DNA from: an uncultured Saprospiraceae bacterium
Lineage (GTDB): Bacteria; Bacteroidota; Bacteroidia; Chitinophagales; Saprospiraceae
Assembly (NCBI GenBank): GCA_905479665.1
Contig: CAJQNM010000426.1
Span: forward strand, 1 to 5,721
DNA length: 5,721 nucleotides
Direction: 5' to 3'
Under the pieces are notes generated by a model, which saw only the letters and a list, made by a program, of their open reading frames with translations, ran no database searches and was not told the DNA's origin. A program made the position numbers and the translations under genes. Shown in pieces: positions 1-5,471 of the stretch; position 1 is the stretch's first letter, and each line of letters starts with the position of its first letter.

Positions 1-12
1 GAATTACTACTG

Positions 13-1065
13 ATGAAAAATATAAAAGGACCAGCAGTTTTTTTGGCCCAATTTGCGGGCGATGAGGCACCCTACAACAGTCTAGAAAATATCTGCAAAT
101 GGGCGTCAGACTATGGCTACATCGGAGTGCAAATACCCTCATGGGATGCACGTCTGATCGATCTAGAGAAGGCCGCAACCAGTCAGGACTATTGCGACGA
201 ATTTCTTGGTAGAGCCCGCTCGTGTGGTGTAGAGATCACCGAGCTGGCCAGTCATCTGCAAGGTCAGTTGGTGGCTTCGCACCCAGCCTACGATGTCATG
301 TTTGATGGGTTTGCTCCTGCGCATGTGCACAACAATCCTGCAGCACGGACGGAGTGGGCTGTGCAACAATTAAAGTGGGTGGCCATGGCGAGCCGCAAAA
401 TGGGAATCAATGTAGCTGCAACATTCTCCGGCTCCTTTCTTTGGCACACGATGTATCCTTGGCCGCAACGGCCACAAGGTTTAGTGAAAACGGCCTTTGC
501 TGAATTGGCCAAGCGCTGGCTACCTATCCTCGATGTGTATGAAGAACACGGAGTAGATCTTTGTTATGAAATTCATCCGGGTGAAGATTTACATGACGGG
601 ATTACGTTCGAAATGTTTCGCGAAGCCACTGGTGATCATCAGCGTGCAAACATCCTGTATGATCCGAGTCACTTTGTCTTGCAGCAACTAGACTACCTGG
701 CGTACATCGATATTTATCACGAGTTCATTAAAATGTTTCATGTCAAAGACGCCGAATTTAATCCCAGTGGTCGGGTAGGTGTCTATGGAGGATATCAAGA
801 CTGGATCGATCGGCCGGGTCGATTTCGCTCTCTCGGTGATGGGCAGGTTGATTTTAAAGCAATCTTTAGTAAGCTCGCGCAATACGACTATGATGGATGG
901 GCGGTACTGGAATGGGAATGCTGCATTAAGGATGGAGACCAAGGAGCGAAAGAGGGTTCTGAATTTATTCGCGACCACATGATTAAAATTACCGAAAAGG
1001 CATTCGATGATTTTGCGGGTGGCGAAGCGGATGAAGACTTCAATCGAAAAATCCTTGGTGTATAG
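13..1065 (+). CDS. Sugar phosphate isomerase/epimerase, xylose isomerase-like TIM barrel
   Basis: This 350-residue cytoplasmic protein looks like a member of the AP-endonuclease-2/xylose-isomerase-like TIM-barrel superfamily (IolE/COG1082 group), whose members isomerise or epimerise sugars or sugar derivatives using a divalent metal. Candidate metal ligands lie at the expected strand ends: E186 in CYEIHPGED, D217 in ILYDPSH, H243 in MFHVKDAEF and E300 in AVLEWE. H188 and H220 are probable active-site neighbours. The N-terminus (KGPAVFLAQFAGDEAP) and C-terminus (EKAFDDFAGG) resemble a conserved Bacteroidota subgroup as I remember it, so the protein appears full length. The start at 13 is supported by that N-terminus. 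No Shine-Dalgarno site is visible. A TGA at 11-13 overlaps the ATG, so an upstream gene may end there and be translationally coupled. The receptor gene starts 2 bp after the stop. The fold is confident; the substrate is unknown. Confidence 0.9.
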   Translation: MKNIKGPAVFLAQFAGDEAPYNSLENICKWASDYGYIGVQIPSWDARLIDLEKAATSQDYCDEFLGRARSCGVEITELASHLQGQLVASHPAYDVMFDGFAPAHVHNNPAARTEWAVQQLKWVAMASRKMGINVAATFSGSFLWHTMYPWPQRPQGLVKTAFAELAKRWLPILDVYEEHGVDLCYEIHPGEDLHDGITFEMFREATGDHQRANILYDPSHFVLQQLDYLAYIDIYHEFIKMFHVKDAEFNPSGRVGVYGGYQDWIDRPGRFRSLGDGQVDFKAIFSKLAQYDYDGWAVLEWECCIKDGDQGAKEGSEFIRDHMIKITEKAFDDFAGGEADEDFNRKILGV

Positions 1066-1067
1066 AA

Positions 1068-3392
1068 ATGGAGATAAACAGATTGCTGCTTTTGCTTCCG
1101 TGCATCCTCTTTTTTTGCACGGATGCAATCAGTCAAAAGGTATCGGCAACAGGACAGGTGCGAGATGCACTAGACCACCAGCCTTTGAGGGGAGCAACTG
1201 TTGTATTGCATGGTTCGGCGGAAAGCGAAAGCACCACCACGGATGAAACAGGTGCCTTCAATTTTATAGAGATGGAGCCCGGTTATTTTCAATTGATCGT
1301 CTCCCACCTGGGCTATGCAGAAAAAATAATTACTACGATCGAAATTCGCAAGGGGCGAGAAGATTTGGGAACGGTCTTATTGGATCCCGCACTGACGGAT
1401 CTGGAACAGGTCATTGTAAATGCCGAAGGCTATCGGCGTACTAGGAACGTCACGCAAATTCATACCATCACTCCCGAGGAAGTTTTTCGATTTCCCGGCA
1501 CTTTTTACGATCCTGCCCGGGTCGTTTCGAACTATGCCGGAGTAATTAATGAAAATGATCAGGCCAATCGAAATATTATTCGAGGCAATGGCCCGGACAA
1601 GATGAAATGGTTTCTGCATGATGTCGAAATTGTCAATCCCAATCACACTGCAAATGCCGGCACACTTAGTGATCGCTCCGCGAGCAGCGGTGGTGGAGTA
1701 AATATCCTCAGTGCCCAAATGCTTGAAAATTCAACCTTTCAAAAAGGAGGATTTTCGAGTTCCTACGGCAATGTTTTGGGAGGTGCACTCGACATGTATT
1801 ATCGCGAAGGGGCTAAGGATAAAATGAGATTTAAAGGCCAGATCGGGTTGATCGGAATTGATGCAGCCTTAGAGGGACCACTTGCCAAATCTGGAGAGAG
1901 TGCCTTCCTGGTAAATTACCGCTATTCGACCCTCGGTATCTTATCTGCTATGGGCGTTGACCTAGGGGGCGAGGAAATTGGTTTTCAGGATCTGGCATTT
2001 AATTTTGATGTGACGGCGGGCTCTACCGAACTTACTTTTTTTGGCATGGGTGGCACGAGCTCTAATATTTTTAAGAGTCCCGAAGATCCAGGTGAATGGC
2101 TGGAATTTAAAGATCGTCAGAATATTGATTTTGACTCGCGTATGGGAGCGATTGGCGCCACACTACATGCTGGAAAATTTCAGGCGAGCCTAGTGTACAG
2201 TGGTCTTTCCCATGAGCGCACTTCACTCCTAAGGGATGACAATCAGCAATTTCAGCCTTTTGAGTTTGACCAAAATATCGAAAGCAGACTAGGGCTTCAC
2301 GCCAATTATCGAGTATCGATCAATGAGCGATCAGGACTGGTGATGGGTACACGGATTTCACAAATAAATTTTGATTTGCAAACCCGAATTTCTCAGGGAG
2401 ACGACATTGATTTTGCTGCCACTACAGACGGTACCTTGCTGCAAGCCTATGCGGAGTATGAAAATCGAATTTCTGCCCGAGTGACTGGGACATTGGGTCT
2501 GCATACCTCGACATTTTCACTGACCAGTACGGGTAGCCTCGAGCCCCGTGCGAGTATACGATTTCACTGGAGCCGCAACAGCACTTTGGGTTTGAGTTAT
2601 GGGCTTCATAGCCAAGTGCCAGAATCAGGTTTGCTCGCCTATCAGGATGGTAGCGAGCGAGACAATCGCGGACTGGAGTTCACCAAGGCACACCACTACA
2701 TCGTTTCTTGGAAGCACTTTCTCAACAGCTCTTCTAAATTTGTTATTGAGGCGTACTATCAGTCGCTCTTTGATGTGCCTGTCGATGTCACTCCTGGCAG
2801 TAATTTCTCGTCACTAAATCATGAGCCTTATATTCCTTTTCAGCGCTTTGACAACCGTGGCACTGGGTCTAATGTCGGTGTCGAATTGTCGTATTCAAAA
2901 TACTTTGACGGAAATACTTTTTATGAATTAAATGCTACCCTGTACGATTCACGCTACACCGCTTCCGATGGAATTAAACGCAATACCCGCTGGAACGGAA
3001 ACTATGCATTTAATCTCACTGGGGGCAAAGAACTCGCCCTCGGTAAGGATTTGAATAAGCGCAAATCTTTGGGAGTGAATTTGCGTGCGGTTACGCATGG
3101 AGGGTTTTGGGAAAGTCCCATTGATGAGCGTCAGTCGCAAGAGTTGCTTCGCACTATTTACAGCGAAAGAGATGCTTTTTCTGTGCGGCTGCCGATATTT
3201 TATAAAATCGATTTGCGTGTTTATTATAAACGTAATCGGAAAAACCACAGCAGTATCGTTGGGCTTGATTTATTAAATGTCACCAACCGTCGCAATATCT
3301 CCTATTATTATTGGGACCCTCTCTTGATGGCCCAGCAGGGTCGGGAAGATTTAGGACTGCTGCCAAACATTAGTTATCGTATCGAATTTTGA
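1068..3392 (+). CDS. TonB-dependent outer-membrane receptor with CarboxypepD_reg-like domain
   Basis: This 774-residue protein is predicted to be an outer-membrane active transporter energised by TonB-ExbBD. Residues 1-22 form a signal peptide with a hydrophobic core (LLLLLPCILFF) and likely cleavage near AIS-Q. No lipobox is seen, despite Cys12 and Cys17. Residues about 26-108 are a carboxypeptidase-regulatory-like beta-sandwich (GQVRDALDHQPLRGATV, then TDETGAFNF and SHLGY). The plug spans about 112-245 and has the Bacteroidota pattern IRGNGPDKMKWFLHDVEI, NPNH, SSGGGVNILS and SSYGNVLGGALDM. The rest is beta-barrel, ending in the aromatic ISYRIEF typical of outer-membrane proteins. It is shorter than SusC proteins, and no SusD gene is adjacent, so it is probably not a classical SusCD glycan importer. 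The ATG lies 2 bp after the upstream stop, which implies coupling. Pairing with a sugar isomerase suggests a carbohydrate ligand, but this is inference only. Confidence 0.92.
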   Translation: MEINRLLLLLPCILFFCTDAISQKVSATGQVRDALDHQPLRGATVVLHGSAESESTTTDETGAFNFIEMEPGYFQLIVSHLGYAEKIITTIEIRKGREDLGTVLLDPALTDLEQVIVNAEGYRRTRNVTQIHTITPEEVFRFPGTFYDPARVVSNYAGVINENDQANRNIIRGNGPDKMKWFLHDVEIVNPNHTANAGTLSDRSASSGGGVNILSAQMLENSTFQKGGFSSSYGNVLGGALDMYYREGAKDKMRFKGQIGLIGIDAALEGPLAKSGESAFLVNYRYSTLGILSAMGVDLGGEEIGFQDLAFNFDVTAGSTELTFFGMGGTSSNIFKSPEDPGEWLEFKDRQNIDFDSRMGAIGATLHAGKFQASLVYSGLSHERTSLLRDDNQQFQPFEFDQNIESRLGLHANYRVSINERSGLVMGTRISQINFDLQTRISQGDDIDFAATTDGTLLQAYAEYENRISARVTGTLGLHTSTFSLTSTGSLEPRASIRFHWSRNSTLGLSYGLHSQVPESGLLAYQDGSERDNRGLEFTKAHHYIVSWKHFLNSSSKFVIEAYYQSLFDVPVDVTPGSNFSSLNHEPYIPFQRFDNRGTGSNVGVELSYSKYFDGNTFYELNATLYDSRYTASDGIKRNTRWNGNYAFNLTGGKELALGKDLNKRKSLGVNLRAVTHGGFWESPIDERQSQELLRTIYSERDAFSVRLPIFYKIDLRVYYKRNRKNHSSIVGLDLLNVTNRRNISYYYWDPLLMAQQGREDLGLLPNISYRIEF

Positions 3393-3405
3393 CAATACGC
3401 TTGAT

Positions 3406-3762
3406 ATGAAATATATTCATCTGGGACTTATGATTTTGTTTTTATTATTTGCCTATTGGCAGATAAATGACCCCGATCCCATAGGCTGGATTTTACTCTA
3501 TGTAGGAGTCGCTTTTTGTGCAGTCCAGTACTTTTCTGGAAGAAATGCCAGTATCGTGCCGATTGCGGGAGTGGCTGCGTGTACGTTTGGAATTCTTTTG
3601 CTTCTACCCGATTTTGTTTCCTGGTTGCGCATGGGGATGCCAACCATCACAGGCTCGATGAAAGCGGAAGCTCCTCATATTGAATTGGTACGTGAGTTTT
3701 TTGGATTCTTTCTGGCGGGATTGGCCTATGGCTGGTATTTTAAATTGAGCCCAAAGCATTGA
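3406..3762 (+). CDS. Small four-helix membrane protein, TMEM220 family
   Basis: This 118-residue integral membrane protein matches the transmembrane-220 family pattern as I recognise it, a widespread family of unknown function. Four hydrophobic segments are visible at about 4-20, 27-43, 49-68 and 94-112. The hallmark NDPDP sequence (residues 21-25) follows helix 1. A short polar loop (SMKAEAPHIE, about 84-93) precedes the last helix, which begins REFFGFFLAGLAYGWYF. There is no cleavable signal peptide; helix 1 acts as the anchor. The gene starts 13 bp after the receptor stop and is probably the last gene of the transcript. Its final two codons (CAT TGA) already belong to the heptanucleotide repeat downstream, so the repeat array abuts the coding end with no spacer. 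Family assignment is fairly secure; the cellular role is unknown, and I see no terminator after it. Confidence 0.8.
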   Translation: MKYIHLGLMILFLLFAYWQINDPDPIGWILLYVGVAFCAVQYFSGRNASIVPIAGVAACTFGILLLLPDFVSWLRMGMPTITGSMKAEAPHIELVREFFGFFLAGLAYGWYFKLSPKH

Positions 3763-3810
3763 GCTGCGAGCATTGAGCTGCGAGCTATGAGCTATGAGCT
3801 GTGAGCATTG
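3756..3810. repeat. Heptanucleotide tandem array, left part (split by the IS)
   Basis: Seven-base units of the form GC(T/A)NTGA run without spacers. Two perfect 14-bp copies of GCATTGAGCTGCGA (3756-3769, 3770-3783) are followed by GCTATGA twice, GCTGTGA and the partial unit GCATTG, which is cut by the IS end. The first copy overlaps the last codons of the TMEM220-family gene. The array resumes in the same register at 5264, beyond the insertion sequence. Confidence 0.9.
3808..3810. repeat. Target site duplication, left copy (TTG)
   Basis: TTG directly precedes the TGTC terminus of the insertion sequence, and the same TTG follows the other end at 5261-5263. Removing the element and one TTG joins the partial heptamer GCATTG to A and then GCTATGA, restoring the 7-bp register. 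A 3-bp duplication is usual for IS3-family elements. Confidence 0.85.
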
Positions 3811-3841
3811 TGTCTATGCCTAAATAAGGTTGACCGTTTTT
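3811..3841. repeat. IS terminal inverted repeat (orfB-side end)
   Basis: Compared with the reverse complement of 5230-5260, 24 of 31 positions match, including the terminal TGTC, the block ATGCCT and the block AGGTTGACC. GTTGA (3829-3833) and TCAAC (3841-3845) could also form a short stem that covers the orfB stop codon on the minus strand. That stem is too weak to call a terminator. Confidence 0.88.
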
Positions 3842-4824
3842 CAACTTACTTTTCCACTAGTTGCAGAATTTACATCTTGATTCTGAGGCTTGTTTTGCTC
3901 AAATTGAACAGGGCTCGATGCCCTGTCAATTTGAAGGTTTGCGTCAAATGACTCTGTCATCATCGGCTTGTTTTGCCCTTCTAAGTTAGCTAACTCTTTT
4001 TCAAAATCATAGGGTGTCTTTCTGTGCAAACATGAATGTGGTTTATCTGTGTTGTAAAGTCGCACCGCACGGTCAACCTGTTTGGTTAGTTGACCAAGGT
4101 CATTTATCTCCCAGTGCTTTAAATAATTGTTCTTGATCACTCCATTGATCCGTTCGGCTTTACCATTCTGATAGGCGAATTCACACATACTATTTTGAAA
4201 TTTGTGTTTCTTGGTTAGTGCTAAGAATGCCTTGTCGTAGTATTGTCCACCTCCATCAGAATGAAATATTATCCCTTCGGGTATTTGTCCTTTTCTTTTT
4301 CGTATTGCCATCTTTAAGGCTGGTAAACTCGTTTGTTCTGTGAGCAGTCTCGATGAAATCTGATAGCCTACTATGAGTCGTGAAAAACAGTCCAGTATAA
4401 ATGTGATATAGTAAAACATATTGTGTAATTCGAAATAGGTGATGTCGCTACTCCATACCTGATTTAACTTCGTCAACTCTAGACCCTCTATTAAGTTATC
4501 AAAGCGCACAACACCAGTACTGTCCGTGGTTCTATGCCCAGACCTCTTTTTTTGAACCATGAAACCTTGCTCTCTACAAAGTGTCTCAAAGCGGTCTCTG
4601 CCCATGAATACAGGGTTGATTTTGAAGTACATTGCTCGACAGCACATCGTGGGGTGATCAACTCTGATCTGACGGATGATCTCCACTATCTGACATGTCT
4701 CATCATCATGTCGCCGACGTGTCGATAGAAATTTATGAAACCCTTGTTTGCTGATGCCTACCACTCGATATAAGCTATTCAAACTCCAGGGGTACCCCTC
4801 TCGCTCTCTCCAGAAATAGATCAT
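3841..4824 (-). CDS. IS3-family transposase OrfB (integrase catalytic domain)
   Basis: This 327-residue protein carries the catalytic part of the IS3 transposase, which cuts and joins DNA ends through a DDE retroviral-integrase fold. The N-terminal HTH_21-like region (about 10-70; SLYRVVGISKQGFHKF) is followed by the rve core. Catalytic residues are D127 (WSSDITYF), D190 (IFHSDGGGQYYD) and E224 (NGKAERINGVIKNNYL). The D190-E224 spacing is 33 residues, two fewer than the usual 35 in IS3 proteins. LYNTDKPHSCLHRKTPYDFE near 257-275 is the usual C-terminal signature. A polar tail of about 45 residues follows and ends close to the inverted repeat. The ATG overlaps the orfA stop (ATGA), so OrfB could be made alone by coupling. 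It is probably also made as an OrfAB fusion of about 454 residues by -1 frameshifting at 4839-4845. Confidence 0.95.
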   Translation of the reverse strand: MIYFWREREGYPWSLNSLYRVVGISKQGFHKFLSTRRRHDDETCQIVEIIRQIRVDHPTMCCRAMYFKINPVFMGRDRFETLCREQGFMVQKKRSGHRTTDSTGVVRFDNLIEGLELTKLNQVWSSDITYFELHNMFYYITFILDCFSRLIVGYQISSRLLTEQTSLPALKMAIRKRKGQIPEGIIFHSDGGGQYYDKAFLALTKKHKFQNSMCEFAYQNGKAERINGVIKNNYLKHWEINDLGQLTKQVDRAVRLYNTDKPHSCLHRKTPYDFEKELANLEGQNKPMMTESFDANLQIDRASSPVQFEQNKPQNQDVNSATSGKVS

Positions 4825-5204
4825 CGTTTCTTGGTGGACTTTTTTTTTATATCCACTCCATAGGTCTGTTCTGCCAGATCGATCATCTTGTCCTTGAACT
4901 CAATTTCAATCTGTTTCTGACCAAGCATGCGTTCCAATTCTGCCACTCGCTTTTGCAGTGCTAATATCTTACCGGTATCACTTTTTGATTCTACTACAGT
5001 GCGTTCAGGCTTCTTCATTTGACCGTACTTTTTTATCCAGTTGTAAACCGCAGTGTCTGTCACTTCATAGGCTTTACTTACTTGAGAGACCGTTGTCTTG
5101 CCCTGCTCTATCTCTCGGACCTTACTCAGTTTGAAGGTATGACTAAACTTACGATACCGTCGTTCCTGGGTGCTTTGCTTGAAGTCTGTTCTGTTTGTTG
5201 CCAT
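4821..5204 (-). CDS. IS3-family transposase OrfA (HTH DNA-binding subunit)
   Basis: This 127-residue protein is the DNA-binding partner in IS3 transposition. In the family OrfA recognises the terminal repeats and regulates transposition, and the OrfAB fusion is the active transposase. A helix-turn-helix of the HTH_Tnp_1 type spans about 20-60 (FKLSKVREIEQGKTTVSQVS, then AYEVTDTAVYNWIKKYG). It is followed by a charged linker and a coiled coil at about 79-113 with leucine-zipper spacing (LALQKRVAELERMLGQ), expected to mediate oligomerisation. The basic tail is KKKSTKKR. The ATG at 5204 has only A-rich sequence upstream (AAAGATCTAAAAG) and no strong Shine-Dalgarno site. The start fits the short leader between the inverted repeat and the gene. 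The stop TGA overlaps the orfB ATG. Confidence 0.93.
   Translation of the reverse strand: MATNRTDFKQSTQERRYRKFSHTFKLSKVREIEQGKTTVSQVSKAYEVTDTAVYNWIKKYGQMKKPERTVVESKSDTGKILALQKRVAELERMLGQKQIEIEFKDKMIDLAEQTYGVDIKKKSTKKR
4839..4845 (-). promoter_or_regulatory. Programmed -1 frameshift site A_AAA_AAG between orfA and orfB
   Basis: On the transposase strand a run of nine A followed by G (4848-4839) ends in A_AAA_AAG with the orfA codons AAA AAG in the correct zero frame. A -1 slip continues as GTC CAC CAA GAA ACG ATG and enters the orfB frame without a stop, so a fused OrfAB results. A GGAG (4859-4856) lies 10 nt upstream of the heptamer, comparable to the stimulatory Shine-Dalgarno-like element known for E. 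coli dnaX. A weak stem (CC and AGAAA at 4834-4827 with TTTCTGG at 4816-4810, one bulge) starts 4 nt downstream. The A9 tract could also act by transcriptional slippage. Confidence 0.8.
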
Positions 5205-5229
5205 CTTTTAGATCTTTGTTTTATCTTTT

Positions 5230-5260
5230 AAAAGTGGTCAACCTATATCAGGCATTGACA
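5230..5260. repeat. IS terminal inverted repeat (orfA-side end)
   Basis: The reverse complement starts TGTCAATGCCT and contains AGGTTGACC, matching the opposite end at 24 of 31 positions. The TTGACC within it (minus strand, 5242-5237) resembles a sigma70 -35 box, but I see no convincing -10 at the right distance and no clear Bacteroidota TAnnTTTG element. The orfA promoter is therefore left uncalled. Confidence 0.88.
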
Positions 5261-5263
5261 TTG
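5261..5263. repeat. Target site duplication, right copy (TTG)
   Basis: TTG follows the GACA terminus of the insertion sequence and matches 3808-3810. It continues directly into the heptamer array (AGCTATG). Confidence 0.85.
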
Positions 5264-5335
5264 AGCTATGAGCTTTGAGCTATGAAGTTATGAAGCTATG
5301 AAGCTAGAGCTTTGAGCTTTGAGCTTTGAGCTTTG
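5264..5335. repeat. Heptanucleotide tandem array, right part
   Basis: This continues the array interrupted at 3810. Units run AGCTATG, AGCTTTG, then three 8-bp variants with an extra A (AGCTATGA, AGTTATGA, AGCTATGA), a 6-bp AGCTAG, and finally four perfect copies of AGCTTTG (5308-5335). The mix of 6-, 7- and 8-bp units shows indels, as expected of replication slippage. Most units contain the palindrome AGCT. Confidence 0.9.
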
Positions 5336-5337
5336 CA

Positions 5338-5400
5338 AGGGGTTCAAATGGGTTCAAGGGTTCAAAGGGTTCAAATTGTTCAAGGGTTCAAATTGTTCAA
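5338..5400. repeat. GGGTTCAA-type repeat block (inverted relative to the octamer array)
   Basis: Seven copies of a GTTCAA core occur, mostly as GGGTTCAA, with spacings of 6 to 11 bp. The last 34 bp are two perfect tandem copies of a 17-mer, GGGTTCAAATTGTTCAA (5367-5383 and 5384-5400). The core is the reverse complement of the TTGAAC core in the array starting at 5472. The block follows the last heptamer with only CAA between. Confidence 0.9.
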
Positions 5401-5471
5401 GTGATGAATGGACTCACTCTCCATGCTCTATCTGTTCACAAACCTCTTTCTCGCCCTGGCCCCTCTGAAAG
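5401..5471. other. Non-repetitive spacer between the two inverted repeat blocks
   Basis: About 70 bp without the flanking repeat motifs separates the GTTCAA block from the TTGAAC block. A 5-bp stem with a 7-nt loop is possible (ATGGA 5408-5412 with TCCAT 5420-5424), but it is weak. I see no gene, promoter or RNA motif that I can support here. Confidence 0.5.

Larger units (their letters stand above)
3811..5260 (-). mobile_element. Complete IS3-family insertion sequence, 1450 bp
   Basis: The element is bounded by imperfect inverted repeats beginning TGTC and ending GACA and is flanked by a TTG duplication. It contains orfA and orfB in the usual overlapping IS3 arrangement, both on the minus strand, so the transposase-upstream end is at 5260. 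Both ORFs are intact, and the catalytic residues and the frameshift site are present, so the copy may be active. Length fits IS3 elements (about 1.2-1.5 kb). The subgroup and any ISfinder name cannot be assigned by eye. It lies downstream of the three-gene unit, in convergent orientation to it, so it disrupts no gene. Confidence 0.95.

Noticed and set aside
1..13. Possible end of an upstream gene (AAT TAC TAC TGA, with TGA overlapping the ATG at 13)
   Set aside because: Only three codons lie inside the window, so no product can be supported. Overlapping stop and start would fit an operon but may be chance.
688..1128. Minus-strand open frame of 146 codons opposite the isomerase gene
   Set aside because: It is antisense to a conserved gene, its product shows no recognisable motif, and it crosses the boundary between two well-supported + strand genes.
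1377..1718. Minus-strand open frame of 113 codons opposite the receptor gene
   Set aside because: It lies opposite the conserved plug domain and has no motif or start signal. It is a shadow of the receptor reading frame.
3829..3845. Stem-loop GTTGA/TCAAC after the transposase stop as a terminator
   Set aside because: Five to seven weak pairs with no following U-tract on the transposase strand. The bases are better explained by the inverted repeat and the orfB end.
4788..4799. Perfect 12-bp palindrome AGGGGTACCCCT
   Set aside because: It lies inside orfB codons (REGYPW region), has no loop for a stable hairpin, and is not linked to another signal. It is probably a coincidence of codon choice.
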